Shown here piece after piece: positions 34,179-48,274 of a stretch of DNA of 64,000 nucleotides (position 1 is its first letter; each line of letters begins with the position of its first letter). The DNA comes from Pisolithus tinctorius (Eukaryota > Basidiomycota > Agaricomycetes > Boletales > Pisolithaceae). The stretch lies in contig JANFAH010000007.1 of assembly GCA_024663395.1 (NCBI GenBank), positions 1,612,001-1,676,000 of the forward strand, in the 5' to 3' direction. The notes under the pieces are model-generated. The model was not told where the DNA came from. It searched no databases and saw only the letters and a list, made by a program, of their open reading frames with translations. Both the position numbers and the translations under genes were made by a program.

Positions 34179-34818
34179 ATGTCTTTCGCTTCCCCTCCCG
34201 GCGCTGGTCCCCCTGAAGACTGGGACCAGGGAAACCATGGAAGGCAACCCAAGGCTAACTTGCAACGAGAGTACCGCAAAAGAGAAGGAGACGTCTTCAA
34301 CGAACTCCGCGATATTATTAGGGAGCTGAACAACCAGGAGCCTGCAACGCGACACGACATTTTGTCCGAAGGTGAGCTCCATACGTGTTGCTGAAGAATA
34401 GCGTTGACTTATGTCTGCAGCGAGCCGATTGATGAGGCAGCTCGCGACTGAAAACATGAATTTAAAGCAACAGTTGTCCGGGATACCGCCCGCACGAGGA
34501 AGCGGGGGAAATAATATGGGACTCCCTGGGCCTCCATCCGCTCACGCCGGTATGTAAGCCATTGAGAGTCGGAGGGGGTTATTTTCTGAAGTCTAGGTAG
34601 AATCTGCCTATGGACAGCAAGGGGGGCCTTGGGTAGCCAGTCACGGATTCGCCCATAATAACAATACCCAGGCTCCTGGCACGTCTTCTCAGATTCATGC
34701 ACCGAATCTGATGATACCCCCCGGCACTATGCCCGAGATCGACCAGTTGATGCGTGTTGTCGATGAAGACATCCGTGCCAACAACATCCACCTCTACCCT
34801 CCGTACTACAGGAAATAA
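34179..34818 (+). CDS. Small bHLH-like putative transcription factor
   Basis: Three exons, 34179-34371, 34421-34549 and 34601-34818, join in frame to 179 residues ending YRK. Donors are GTGAGC and GTATGT. Residues about 30-90 form a basic stretch and two amphipathic helices (REYRKREGDVFNELRDII, then RLMRQLATENMNLKQQL), with a loop rich in Gln, Glu and Pro. This resembles a basic helix-loop-helix with a leucine-zipper-like extension. The C-terminal half is Gly/Asn/Pro-rich and low complexity. Nuclear DNA binding and dimerisation are inferred. The DNA target is unknown. The start was chosen as the first ATG in a frame continuous with the helices. Confidence 0.7.
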
Positions 34819-35263
34819 ACAGAGGCTAGGAGTGTCGGACTCCAATAATCCGAGGATGCATGCCACTATCATTATTGGAGTCAGACGAAGTAGCGGAAGA
34901 CTTCAGGTAAAAGAACGTCCGGCCATATTTATGTCAAACAGTATGTCTTAACCTATTGTTTTTTTTTTGCCTTCCATGCTTTTTTTCTTTTACTATCGCT
35001 TATGGCGTCGGATGTTATCGTACCAACGGCGCTTTATTTAATCTTCTTGCTTTTCGTTCCCTGCTCCCCCTTTCGGCGGTTACTTGATATAGCCTCTTTG
35101 AGCACTATTTAATATTCTTTAGTCACCCTCGAATGTGAATTGTAGCGCTAGATATGATATTGGTTTCTGAACTGTAAATAGCGAGTCACTTGTAGCGGTA
35201 GATTGACAACAGCTCTGTTTCTAGATAGTATTTATGTTTCCACACGATCTATTTGCGTGTATA
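34819..35263. other. Convergent intergenic region
   Basis: T-rich tracts (34961-34990) fit a 3' untranslated region. The bHLH-like gene and the oxidoreductase end facing each other. Nothing else is seen. Confidence 0.5.
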
Positions 35264-36781
<1,518 letters not shown>

Positions 36782-39700
36782 CTAAGTAGTCTTTATACGA
36801 GTCATTTCCACAGCATACTGAATCAGATGATTACTCATCACATCAGACACGCGGTGAGCGAGGGAAACGTGAAATATGATGGTGTGAGGGATGCACATAT
36901 CATTGATGGAACTGCCATAATCTTTTGTGTGAGCTTACCAGTAACAGCCCGTAACAGTCAGCAAACTTGGTGATGCGTAGGTGGTAGATTATATAATAAT
37001 TTGCTTGAATGCTTCTGTCTGAGCAACCCACAGTACTTGGCTAGTCAGCGTGTTCTATCCGCTTCTACTTCCTTCCCAAGTCGATTCGAGGGGTGAGGTT
37101 TTCCATGCTATTACTGTTTGGTAGTCCTTAGTTAGAGTAAAACCTCAAAACATCGTGCTCCAGAGAGGGCAGGCTGGTGGAATTTGTTGAGTCTTTACAC
37201 ATAGTTTGGTTCATTAGAGTTTCACTCCAAGTACTTTCAAACGGTACTATGATGGCCTCGTAACGACCGCCGAGAAGAAGCGCGCTAAAAGACCTACATG
37301 ACAAGTCACTAGTATTTTCCCGTATTCTGCTAATTGTCCACTACCCTTGAGTATATACCCATCGAACGGATAAAGAACAATCAGCATGCGGAAGGGGATG
37401 TCTTCTGTGTCTATAGCAGTCAAAATTGGTACCCGTTTTCACCACACATAACGACGCGGGTCGGTTTGACATTTCGATGGAGAGGATCACGTATCTTCTC
37501 CAACCCTCGCCAAAGTGTTTTCTTACCAGCGTTTGGAGCGGAATGCGTGGAAAACTCCACGGAAGGACACATTCCGATGGTCCCTGCACAAAGGTCGGCA
37601 CTGCAAGGTTTGGAAACGATGCTCACGCTGTCAGGGAACCACTGGATGTGCGCGATGCCCAACTCAACGACGTGCGGCAGTGCAATGACATTACCACTGC
37701 ATTCGAGAAAACACTGTCGCCCACACGCTCGAAAAGGCACCCCACCAAAAGTGCCATTGGTCAGGGATTTAGGTTGACTATGATCCGTTTTGTTTGGTGA
37801 CGTACTAGATGTCCATCAAATGCGTGCGATAAGCACCCACAAGTTTCTATGTCTGGACGGGGAACCTTGACGTTCGCCAGCGGTGTGCTGAGAACGGGTT
37901 GGGGGCGGAATCTGACCCGTTCGGAATCACTGACACGGAGTGAGCTAAAACGCCATGGAAACAGATAACTAAAAGAAAAAGAACATGGCAACAAATGCAA
38001 AAATTTACCACGTTTCCCGCTCGCCTTAATCAGGAATTTTGAGGGGGCGCGGAGTTATCCAATGACAAGGTTCTGGCAGTGATACTACTCAGGAACTGTC
38101 ATCCTAATAACCTATGTTCAGCGGGGACGTGGATTACAGTTCAACGTCGCTACTAGCACGTAGATGCTGTGTTTTTTGGCAGGTCACATACCTAAGGGGT
38201 GGTGGTGTGTGAGAGTCCCTTAACGTGCGCGAGAAAGAAGGTCGATAACGCAGGCCTCGTAATAGATCGTTTCTCGATATAAACAATCACATACCGATGA
38301 CCGCTACACACGGAAAATACTCAAGTACATGACCACCGCTGTCCAAAGATTTCCCCGAAAAACCGAATTTGGCAGATGGTGTCATACACTTGGAGTTAGA
38401 ACTCTGGATGTACACGAACACGTTTCTGGGCGTGCAGGCGAAACAACTCGTGCCGAATGCGATGTCTACACAGAAGGAAACACACCCGTGAGAGGTGGGG
38501 CGGCGGAAAAATACACCTGCGAAAAAATGGGGCCGAAGCAACGAGCTGCCGTAAATATTGGGAAGCATTGAAAGGAAGTGATGTCCCCTGAAGCTTCCAT
38601 GACCGTCATCAGTTAAAACACAAGGAATAACTCAGCGTGTATGCGGAACATAATAAATTTGTTGAAGAGGCACGTTGCGATTACCCATTGCTCGACATGA
38701 TAAGTAATGCCATCTTGATAGACGCTTTAGAACCAAGGAGGGAAGGAACAACGAGCAATTGTGGTACACCGGGAATCCGCGTTCTGCTAAGCTGCTTGAG
38801 GGAGTTAGCTACTATCAACGTATATCAACCCTGGCTATCAGCTGCGAATCGGGCTATTCGCGGAGAAGGAGAACGGAAACGCACCTCATCTGAGAGGCGA
38901 TGATCCTGTCGAAGTATCCCATCGCGGATGATTCCTTGGACGATATCATTCGATTAGAGAACCCTGATGTACATATATCTGGGTTCACATCTCCATTGGG
39001 GAGGAACCGGGAAGATGCGTAACATGATTGATAGCGGAACGTATGAATGAGTGCGGGCACAGCATGCCTCGCTACCTTCCCCCCACTGTATGGTCCGTGC
39101 GCAACAAGATTGTGAACGAAAAGCAAGGTTCCCGAAGCTGTTTCTGGCGGTAGTTTTCTGAAAACGGGTGCGGCAGTGTTTGAGCGGAGCTGGAGGATGT
39201 TTGAGGCGGAGACTTGATGAAGTCTACTAAACATGGGGCATGTATTGTCAATACTTTTGTAGATGACAGCCTTCCAACCACGTTCTAATGCGAGTCCAAC
39301 GCTGGAGACATCATGTTGTGCACCGTCGTCGACGCCGACGGGTTTGGGGATATAGGCGCCCGCACGGTGAACAGCCGCATCCCAAAAACGTCGCAATACA
39401 ATTTCTGAGTTCGCACGTGTACCCCGTACTCTCTTTTACCCTTGCCACTTGCCCGTCTCAGTCTCATCACTTGTTCCGTGCTCACTTGAAACGACACAAG
39501 GCCCAGTTTCTTGCCGATAGCAATAAATTAAAGCCAGTAATTGAAGAGACAGCCGAAACTTGTCACTTCTGAGCGGCGACGGATCGGAAAGCTAGCATTT
39601 GAAGCGGAGTGAGTTCATTGCCTCTCTTCTAGCCCTCCTGCCTAGTACCATTCCTTGTCCCTGTCCTGTCTACATCGTTAGATGGACTGCCCAACCATGC

Positions 39701-39817
39701 CTTTACAGTTGGCTGACTCGTTTACTTCGTGTCTCCAGCACAGTTGCCCGCGCTTATTGCTTACGCAAATTCACCCGTAACTGGGGGCAGGCCGGTCTTT
39801 AGATTTGTAGCCTGGTA
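36782..39817. other. Three-kb gap without a supported gene
   Basis: CpG-normal sequence with overlapping frames of up to 180 codons on the two strands (for example around 37334-37777 and 38854-39396). None shows a motif, repeats or splice continuity that I can defend. It may contain the promoters of the flanking genes and degraded genes. Confidence 0.4.
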
Positions 39818-41054
39818 ATGGTAAACGACCAGGCTAAAAGTGCGGGACCAGTTACCCAAGAACACCCCTACCCTCCAACCATGGCGCCGTACCCTCAGGG
39901 CTTCGGTGCCACCTATCCCGGCTATCCCATATACTTTGCTCAACCCCCGGATGCCAGTCATGGAGACGGCTCAAATGGCACCACCCCAGCACCACCATTT
40001 ATGATCCCCATTGCTGCCGCACCTGGCATGTTGTATCCTTATCCCCCTCCTCCAGGGCAACGTACGTTAATAATTTTTTAAAAGGTTGCTTGGGTTTCCC
40101 AATGCTTACGTCAGAATGCAGCATATCCGCAGTTTCAGCAACCTGCGCCTGCTGCTGCAACAAGTGGGGCACGTCCTAAGCGCAAACAAGTCAAGATGGC
40201 GGTAAGCCGGCAATGACATATATGGGCAGCTGACGTGACCAATTCACTCCTCGAACACTACTTTTAGTGTACCAATTGCGCCACTGCATGTAAGCGCTGC
40301 GACGAGATTCGTCCCTGTGGGCGTTGCATGAAGTATGGCATCCAAGATAGTTGCGTAGACGGCGTGCGGAAAGAGCGGCAAAAGGGTATAAAGCGCGGCC
40401 CTTACAAACGGAAGAACAAAGCTGCCACTGCTGAAACACCGTTCGGAGGTACAAATTTTTTTCATTTATTTCCGTAGAACTTCATTCGGATCTTTCCCAG
40501 GATTCCCAGCGGCTGGCGGCGGCGATTCAGAATGGCAAGCGAATGGCGCAAGTAGTTCGAACGCCCCCTCGAGCGCAGCTCCAGCACCTGTGCACACCGT
40601 CTCTCCTTACCCTCCAGAGGCATTTTATCATTGCTTCTTACCTCCAGGTTTCGCGCCGCCAGGTCATGAAGGCGGCCCAGCACCAGACGGCACGTCCAAC
40701 GGAACAAGCCAGCCATCAGCGATGGTACCTTATTTCCCATTTCCACCTCCAGGATATTTTCCCTTCCCTCCGGGAGTTTATCCTTCTCCCCCGAACGGAA
40801 CACAGGTGCCTACGATGGACCCGGCAGATGCATCGAGAAACGCCAGTCAGCTTGCAGAAAGTGAGTGTCGCATGGAAGCTACGGGAAAGAAGAGATCTAA
40901 GGGTGGCAAGAATGGAGAATCTAAATCGAAGAGAGCGAAGGCGGCGCCTCCTGGCAATAATAGTGAGACTTCAACGTCTGGCGGAACGGTCGGAGGGAGT
41001 GACCAGGCTTCTGAGCCCGGCACGAACGGTCCTGTCGAAGGTGATGATGCCTGA
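39818..41054 (+). CDS. Zn2Cys6 fungal transcription factor
   Basis: Four exons, 39818-40061, 40122-40201, 40268-40448 and 40501-41054, join to 352 residues. The cluster starts at residue 109: C-x2-C-x6-C-x5-C-x2-C-x8-C, seen as CTNCATACKRC and RPCGRC, with one extra Cys inside the first loop. It is followed by a basic segment, KGIKRGPYKRKNK. The flanks are Pro/Tyr-rich (YPQGFGATYPGYPIYF; FPFPPPGYFPFPPG), and the tail is Lys/Ser/Gly-rich with a possible nuclear signal (KSKRAKA). The exon boundary falls exactly before the first Cys. The Pro-rich context suggests an activator. The target genes are unknown. Confidence 0.88.
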
Positions 41055-41897
41055 GTAACCATTGATCCACGCCGGGTCATATGGTAACTTGCTCGTCAGC
41101 TTTACTTGAGACGTTTCTCATTTCCTGCTTCCGCGCCGCCAGCGGCCCTGTGGATATGTAACATGATCTTGATACGGGTTTGTCTTCGCTTGCTGCAACG
41201 CATGTATTGCCTGAATACTTATCTACTGTGATTATTTGTTCGACGAGCAGTTTGGCCTGTCCAGAAACGCGGAATCCGTGATGCGCAACTTTGTATATAT
41301 TTTACTGACCGATGATCGGGGACCGGGGAAGTCTTTCCCCCAACGGCTAGTTGCTCGAGGCTGGCAGTTTTTAATCTCCGCCAACTGTGAGCGTTCTTAG
41401 CTCAAGCTCAAGAGGCAGAGTGTATCTCCAAGCAAGTAACTTTTGGGGACGTGACTCCCGGTTATGATGTTACCTATTATCCTTCAAGACTCGGAGTGAT
41501 GAGCTCCAGGATCAGTTATGTATCGTAGGGGTTTTGAGCAATGCCGTGGATTTTTAAGAGGATATCCGGATATCTGTTGGAGCCCTCCGCAACTCCCACC
41601 GTTCTTGTTTCATAAACTGTCTTCCCCATACAGAACCATGCACGTAAGAGAAGTCTTTCATGGTACTAACTATAGACCTGTCGACGAGCTTAGATCTACC
41701 CTCGTGGCAGTATTCATTTACGCTGACCAGCCGAGTCCTTCCTAATGAGGAAAAGAGTTGTTTACCACTTTAAGACTTTCGCCAAACAAATCGGCTAAAT
41801 TTTGGAGTTAGCAACTTTTCAAGGCTGCTTTACCAGTCTGACTGCGACGACGACGACGACAACTAAATCGTTTTTGTAACGACACAGAGAGAAGACA
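41055..41897. other. Intergenic region between Zn2Cys6 and p32 genes
   Basis: No coding region supported. It should hold the 3' end of the Zn2Cys6 gene and the promoter of the p32-type gene. A short GAC triplet run occurs near 41846-41861. Confidence 0.5.
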
Positions 41898-43010
41898 ATG
41901 TCTGCTACCCGTGCTCTTCGTCAACTCTCAGCCGTCTCATCACGCGTGGTCGCAAAACCAGCGCTCCGTAGCATGCCATTGCGCATGTCTATGACTGCTT
42001 GGACATCTCCGCGTCTCACTTGCGCGGCTGCGAGGGCGTTTTCTCTATCTTCTGCGCGTTTCTCTGAGGGTTCGAGTGCGTGTGTTGTGTTGATTCTGTT
42101 CGTAAAGCGCCTACTCACCAATGACATGACATGCAGCCGACGTCCTCCTGTCGCAAAAACTTGCTGAGGAGCTGAAGTACGAGAAAGAAGCTGCTGACGA
42201 GGCAGAGCCAGATTTTTTGGAGACGTTCAAGAAGCAGGGTATCTGGAAGGTATTTATCTGCTCTCTAGTAGCTGTCGCCGTCGTTAACAAGTTGGTATGC
42301 CTGGTAGATCGAGGACATAGCAGGTAACGATGAAGTCACCTTGACACGAAAGTTTGGCAGTGAAAAGTGCGTCCGTCAGTCTCAGGGATCATTTCTCTTA
42401 TTATCTAACTGGATGTTTTTTTTTAACTGCGCAGAGTTCGCGTCATGTTCTCTATTGCGGACATTCAAAACGCCGAGGAACCTGAGTTTGCTCAGGAAGA
42501 GGAGGGAGATTCAGATGAACCAGAGAATATCCGCTCTTACCCCATCCGTGTCTCGTTCTCTATCACGAAGGTGGGGGGTTCTGTTCGATGAAGATTCTGT
42601 CGAGGGACCTAACGCGTCCTCATCTAGGAAAACGCCCAAGGATCTATAAACGTCGATACGATGTGTCAAGACGGTGCATTCATTGTGGACAACATCTCCT
42701 ACTACCCCGATGCACAACTCGGAACCGAGCTGACTGCGGAGGCAGACTGGAAACGACGTGGACTCTACATTGGACCACAGTTTGAGACTCTTGACGTTTC
42801 CGTTCAGGAGGAATTTGAGAAGTTCATGCAAGAGCGTGGCATCAATGAGAACCTCGCATTGTTCATTCCCGATTACTCGGAGTTCAAGGAGCAGAAGGTG
42901 CGTAGTAGCAACGCATTGGCCGTTGCTTTGTTCTTATGTCGACGTTGCGGTTGTTTTTTTAGGAGTATGTGAGGTGGCTGGGAAACATCAAGAAGTTTGT
43001 CGACGCCTAG
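41898..43010 (+). CDS. Mitochondrial acidic matrix protein, p32/MAM33 family
   Basis: Six exons (41898-42075, 42137-42249, 42308-42366, 42435-42570, 42628-42897, 42963-43010) join to 267 residues. The first 55 residues are Arg/Ser/Ala-rich without acidic residues, a typical mitochondrial presequence. The mature part has the family N-terminal helix (LLSQKLAEELKYEKEAADEA), the acidic strand-loop region (AEEPEFAQEEEGDSDEPE) and C-terminal helices (VQEEFEKFMQERGI, then YVRWLGNIKKFVDA). Family members form doughnut-shaped trimers in the matrix and support mitochondrial gene expression and respiratory-chain biogenesis. All exons are in phase with consensus junctions, so the gene looks intact. Confidence 0.9.
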
Positions 43011-43573
43011 ACGTCGGCTGCTTTGATGCCGACCAAAAGTTCTAGTCTGCATTCTTATGTATTCAGTACCGTATCCACCTCCTATTCATTGTTAGCATCG
43101 ACCTTGCAACTCCCCTCAATCGTTCCCAGCGCAACATTTAGTTATCGTACTCTATCTCCATTGTGTGTTATTTTGAGCGGGTGACCATGACAATTATCGT
43201 AAGAGTTCTTAGGAGCCGCGGAACCAAATTGGCAGACGAGATGTACTATTGTCCGCCAGTTTTGGCTTTCCCTTACTTACGATGAAGAGTCCATGTGATA
43301 TTCCAAAAGTCTCGTTCCGGCGATGTTGGAGAGTTTGAGAACGCCCTGGAAGATTCCACTCCTCGCCGACGGGATGACCGACGCTGTGTTCGACGCTGTT
43401 CCAGAGACCTCCGCGAATAGCGACACAGCCCGCCATGATGATGGCATGTGCGACGTTTGACGTTTCGTGACCCTTCCATGACCAATAGTAAGTGATGACA
43501 ATTGGCCCTCCAGGAGGAGGGCTGGTAGCCACGAGGCACGCCCTTATGGCTGCGCACCCTCCATGTTTTGAGA

Positions 43574-43580
43574 TATATAA
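43574..43580 (+). promoter_or_regulatory. TATA box upstream of the 43660 gene
   Basis: TATATAA lies 80 bp before ATG 43660, on the correct strand and at a usual distance for fungal core promoters. The rest of 43011-43659 has no supported gene. Confidence 0.5.
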
Positions 43581-43659
43581 ACTACAAGCTGCGTGGCGAC
43601 TACCCACTCATCTGCTCTGCGCTCCGAGCTCGTGCCATCTATCTAAACGAACTTCACTT

Positions 43660-44254
43660 ATGGCCATGTCATCATCCCCCATCGTTATCAGATACCCCTC
43701 ACAGCAAGGTGGCGAGCTATACGTCCCAGTTCATAAACGAGGCTTCTCAAACACTCAGATCGTTACCGGGGTCAGCCCCTCCAGTTCAGATACCACCTCA
43801 TCGCGATCCTCGTCACCCTCACCGTCAGAGACGAGTTCACTTGCGAGCGACTTCTCATCCAGCCTACACATTGGTAGACCCCTCGTTGTCAGCAGCAGCC
43901 CCTCGCTGGGTCATGCACCTAGTGAGTTGCCTTCCCCTCTCCCAACATAGAAGAATGCCATATACCGACAAATTGTTCCGTTGCGCAGTCCCTATATACA
44001 GCCCCGCAGACCTAATTCTCCTATCATCCTCCCCTCTTTCAAAGCTCTCGAAAGAGCACAAAGATGCTCTCCACCTGGCTGTGCCGGAGGTGGTGCTAAG
44101 CAGTAAACGACGCAAGGCACAGGAATGGCGAGCCCGCCAGATGGCTTTGTCACACCAGAGCCCTCGCCCGAGCACCCATCCCTCGAACAAAGTCTCCTCA
44201 CGTTCATCGCATCACCCTGAGGCAGACCAGTCAACCTGGAGGAGGTCTATCTAA
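43660..44254 (+). CDS. Small Ser-rich protein with eIF4E-binding-like motif
   Basis: Two exons, 43660-43921 and 43989-44254, are joined by a 67-bp intron (GTGAGT ... GCGCAG) and give 175 residues. The N-terminal half is Ser/Pro/Thr-rich (SSSDTTSSRSSSPSPSETSS) and probably disordered. The second exon starts with YSPADLILL, which fits the eIF4E-binding pattern Y-x4-L-hydrophobic. It is followed by a Leu-rich helix and a basic segment (LSSKRRKAQEWRARQ). This could be a translational repressor of the 4E-BP/Caf20 type. That is inference from one short motif; no family match is claimed. An alternative frame after the intron is also open for a while, so the junction needs transcript support. Confidence 0.6.
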
Positions 44255-44470
44255 ACCTAAATTATTATTGCATAATAGACGACATCACGGCTCGGGATAT
44301 ACCACACATTTGGGGATGGACTGTTGTAGCATTGTACTGTGCATCTAGTAATCATATACAAGATCAAACCACTCCTTCGTCGAACAGTCACGCGCATGAT
44401 AAGGGTCCGTGTGGTAAACAAAACGAAAACAATAAAGCCGGAACCAAGACAAGAGATTGGATAATACTAG

Positions 44471-46913
44471 TTACAGACCAACGGCCTCCTTCGCCCATTC
44501 CGTAACCCGGAGCTGCGTCACTCCGACTGCTAAAACGAACACAGCAGTCAGTACCACAAAATAACTCCGCCGACCATCGTCGCACAGGGCTAGGCTCTGG
44601 GAGCCTTTTATCAACACGCGTCAGCAGCTGGAGGCCTAGCTGCCTTTGCCTACCTTGTCGGTCCCATTGGCAAGCTGACGGGGACGCGGAGGTAACTTGA
44701 CACCAAGGAGTGACTTGAGATAGGACTCCTTCTTTGCCTATAGAATCAAAGATAGTATCTCCGGGATGTTCGCATCGAGAGGACAACAAAAGCGGCTTAC
44801 CGTATATGGTGGAAATCGGCTCCCGAAGATACTATCCACCCTGTAAAGTGCGATGAGCGACTGTCCTTTAGAGGGCAAGCGGTATTCTAACCATGAAGGG
44901 GAATCAAGGGAGGACCGGAGGTGGGTGAACATATCGAAGGTGTATTTCCGGGTATGGTAACCCGCTATGAAGTTCTCATCGTGTCAGACGGAGTCACGAA
45001 CAAAGGAACAATTTGACCTACACCCGCTTGGACCAATACCGCCAAACGGAAGCCCGTCAACTATGGCACTAGCGGTCAAGCGCAACAAGATGTCGTTGGA
45101 AGTATATTGGCGTACCTGCGCAATGGACCAAAGTGTCATTCGCTACCGCCGAACCGCTAAGAGTGTTGTCGAAGACTATGACAATGAGCACACGCTGGGT
45201 GAGCTGAAAGAAACCCGACCTCATACCTTTGGCTTTGAACGCAGCGTCTTGAGAGAAGACATATAAGGCAAGGGGGTTATCACTTGACATAGGTGTTACC
45301 CAATTGATAGACTGGCAAGCGGGAATACTACATACTGGTCATTGATAAATGCGATGGCTTCGTCGATATTCTTCACTGGCACAATGGGCAGAATAGGGCC
45401 AAACAACTCCCTGAGTGGAAAAGAAAATATCCAGTATCAGCGGTACAAACGCAGATACATGCATCGAACATACTCGCTCATCAAAGAATCGTCTCCCTTG
45501 ACATTCTTGACAACGGTAGGAGAAATGTACTTGTCGCTCTCATTGGTCTCGCCTCCGAACGCGATCTCACCTGCAGTCCTGTCGAGCAGGCCTTTCAAGC
45601 GTCGGAAGTGGGTATGGTTGACGATACGACCAAATACCCCTGCAGCCGAAGGGCCGGATGGATAGAACTCATCGTGTCTGAAACGTGTCGAAGAAGTCAG
45701 ATGGTCACGCGACTCTCGAGGGGCAGGGTGCGCACGCGGCTTTGAGGGCTTGAACGAGCTCGTCCTGCGCATCTTGTGGAACAAGGATGTAGTCTGGAGC
45801 GACACAAGTTTGGCCCACGTTAACGCATTTACCCCACATGATGCGTTTAGCGGCAGTCTTCAGGTCACATTTGGGGTCGATCACAACGGGAGACTTGCCA
45901 CCGAGCTAGACGACCATGTGAGAGAGAGAAACGAGCTCGACGATGGAACTACACACCTCGGTGCTGACAGGCGTAAGCGTTTTTGCAGCAGCAGCGCAAA
46001 CGAGCTTGGCCACGCGACCACTGCCAGTGTAGAGAACTTGGGCATGCGGTCAGCGTACAGGTGACCATGCATGCGTTATGAAATGCTTACTGTGAGCCCA
46101 TGGCAACTCCAGCAACTAAACAGCAGGCTCAACAACACGTATGCTACGTAAGAAGGTCGCCACGTACCCTCGTGGTTTCCGGCACAGCGCCCAGTACGAC
46201 ACGAACCACATCAGGATCCAGATATTTTGGGACTAGCTCAGCGATGAGTCCACTAACAGCAGGAGACAGCTCAGACGGTTTGAGAACGAAACAATTGCCC
46301 GCTGCGATCGCGCCAATCTGACACAAGGTTTCAGACCGACTATGAAAGAGCTCCCGATTGCTCACCGCACATACCATAGGACCAAGAGCCAGCCATACAG
46401 GGTAGTTGAATGGACTGATGGAGAGAACGACACCTTTCGGTTCCTTGCGAATGACAGGACGCATAGCGAAAAAGTTGAAACTGAACGGCGCTTTCTCTGT
46501 TTGGGCCCATTTCTCGACACGGTCGTAGGCAATCTTGCAGTCGCTGACAGTAGAGTCGAGTTCCAAGCTAGTTGGGCGCAAACGTCAGAAGAAAAAGGTA
46601 ATACAAAACCGTGCATGGAGGACGGAGTGTTTCACGCACAAGGCAGTCTCGAGTGTAGGCCGACCGAGGTCAGCAGCGAACGCTTCTTTAAACCGGTCGT
46701 AATTATCTTGAATAAGATAGGCTAGCTGCAGGATCTGAACCTTGCGGGCTGCGATTGACTTCAACTTCCCCGCTCTGAAACTTTGACGGAGCGTAGCATG
46801 AATCTGTAAAGAGCCATTCATTGAGCACCAACATCATTGCCAGAAATATTTCCTGCGCGCACGGCATCAATCTCGTCAAACGTCGTGTACTTGAGTGAGG
46901 TCGTGTCAGCCAT
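44471..46913 (-). CDS. Fatty aldehyde dehydrogenase (class 3 ALDH) with C-terminal membrane anchor
   Basis: Fifteen exons join to 546 residues: 46913-46863, 46803-46640, 46567-46375, 46317-46168, 46115-46091, 46036-45957, 45905-45736, 45677-45474, 45410-45336, 45282-45227, 45175-45116, 45060-45022, 44964-44801, 44737-44654, 44596-44471. Motifs in order: [28 protein letters not shown], catalytic Glu at about 221 before LGGKSPVV, and catalytic Cys at about 255 in [10 protein letters not shown]. The 34-residue spacing is as in class 3 enzymes. [23 protein letters not shown] and YTFDMFTH follow. The last exon encodes a hydrophobic helix ([15 protein letters not shown]), so the enzyme is probably tail-anchored in the ER or peroxisome. 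It oxidises long-chain aldehydes with NAD(P)+. The fifth exon is only 25 nt. Confidence 0.92.
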
Positions 46914-48274
46914 AGTGACGGTTGCAGAGACTGGCAGGCAGCGTTGCACTCCAATTGATCTAGACAGAACCTGTGTATTACATTACGGAAGCTGGCGTAA
47001 CCGGAGCCACGCGGAAAGCACTATCCGAACAGAACGGGTCACAATAACTATAACTAACCCTAAGTAGATACATGACCAGTACAAACAGAATCAAGTGCTT
47101 CAGCCCCACCTCTGCGAGTCATCGCAAGGGACAGTTGAAGAATCATATTGCCTGCTGATAGGGCACTTACCACAACCTACGACACAATCAGGCCACACAG
47201 ATGATTTGTTGTTGTACAGGATTTCTGATGACGTGATCATCAGAAATCGGGTGCAACAAAAAATCAGTTAGGTGGAATCCCTTCACGAGGAGGGGAGAGC
47301 GAAGCAAAAAAAGACAGCCCACGACAGCCCGAGAGTAGTCTGAATCGAGTTTCGCAGGTGTACCGCGAGCTACGAAGTGCACTCAAGGGTGGAATCACTC
47401 GACCTAAACAAACGACGGAATCCGTTGTCACTCGCCATACAGCGCACGAATGATTTCGTGAAACCAATGCAGGGGTCGTGATGCCCAGCCAGTGTCCGTG
47501 GTTGGACGACAAAGCGTGTAGGAACGCTGTAGGAGGTGCTGTGATAGCAGGTAGGGGTCGTGATGACCGTTGGATGACGAAGCGTGTGGAAACGCCCGTA
47601 AGGTGGTGGCGTTACTACATTGGTGCGTCGTCTCAAAGGCTGAGCTTGAGACAACACGACAACCGCAGGCGAGCGACTAAGAAACCACGTTCATCGGGAG
47701 AAAAAACCACCCAATCCCCGCGACGCCTTTCAAAGTGAGCAAACTACCGTCGCTCTCCCACATAATGGTCATCAAGCATAAATGACTCGGCCACTGCCTT
47801 TCTGGTACGTCGCGCTGCCCATTAGGACAGGACCCGGCTAGAGTCGATCGAGGGGGATTGGAATACTCAGACCTTAACCCGCTCACGAGAGAAGACCCGT
47901 GCAAAGACGCGTCTTTTGTGCGGAGTGAGCCTCGTAGCTTTCGAGCTGTCGTAGGATGAAAGAAAGGTAGGCCACAGCGGATCGCTTAAATACAAGATTT
48001 GGCTTTGGCTTTGTTTGACCATCTACGCGAGCGACCCGAAAGTCACGTGGAAATACTTGGGGCCAAAGGAAAACTTCCAAGAAAGTAATGGCATCGGCAA
48101 AGCATCGTACATTACTACAGTCTACGAAGAACAACAGGATCGATAGCGAATAATAAGAGCGACAACTACCCTAGACACACAAAATCACCCCAAAGATATC
48201 TTCAATGTTCGTCATATTGGGTCGATTGCCAGTGCGACGGGGGAAAACTGGTTTAGCGATGGAAACCCAGAAAC
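46914..48274. other. Gene-poor region with short repeats
   Basis: No supported gene. A 12-base inverted repeat with a 5-base loop lies at 47220-47248 (GATTTCTGATGA). An imperfect direct repeat of about 80 bp (beginning AGGGGTCGTGATG) occurs at about 47471 and 47551. Confidence 0.45.

Noticed and set aside
43209..43607. 132-residue minus ORF upstream of the 43660 gene
   Set aside because: It overlaps the TATA box and 5' region of the plus-strand gene and has no domain.
44255..44506. Long open frame without ATG after the 43660 gene
   Set aside because: No start, no splice link that keeps the upstream reading, and it overlaps the last exon of the aldehyde dehydrogenase on the other strand.
47220..47248. 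Inverted repeat as a box C/D snoRNA or tRNA-like gene
   Set aside because: TGATGA is present but lacks the required purine before it, no partner D box or guide arrangement is seen, and no A/B box promoter is present.
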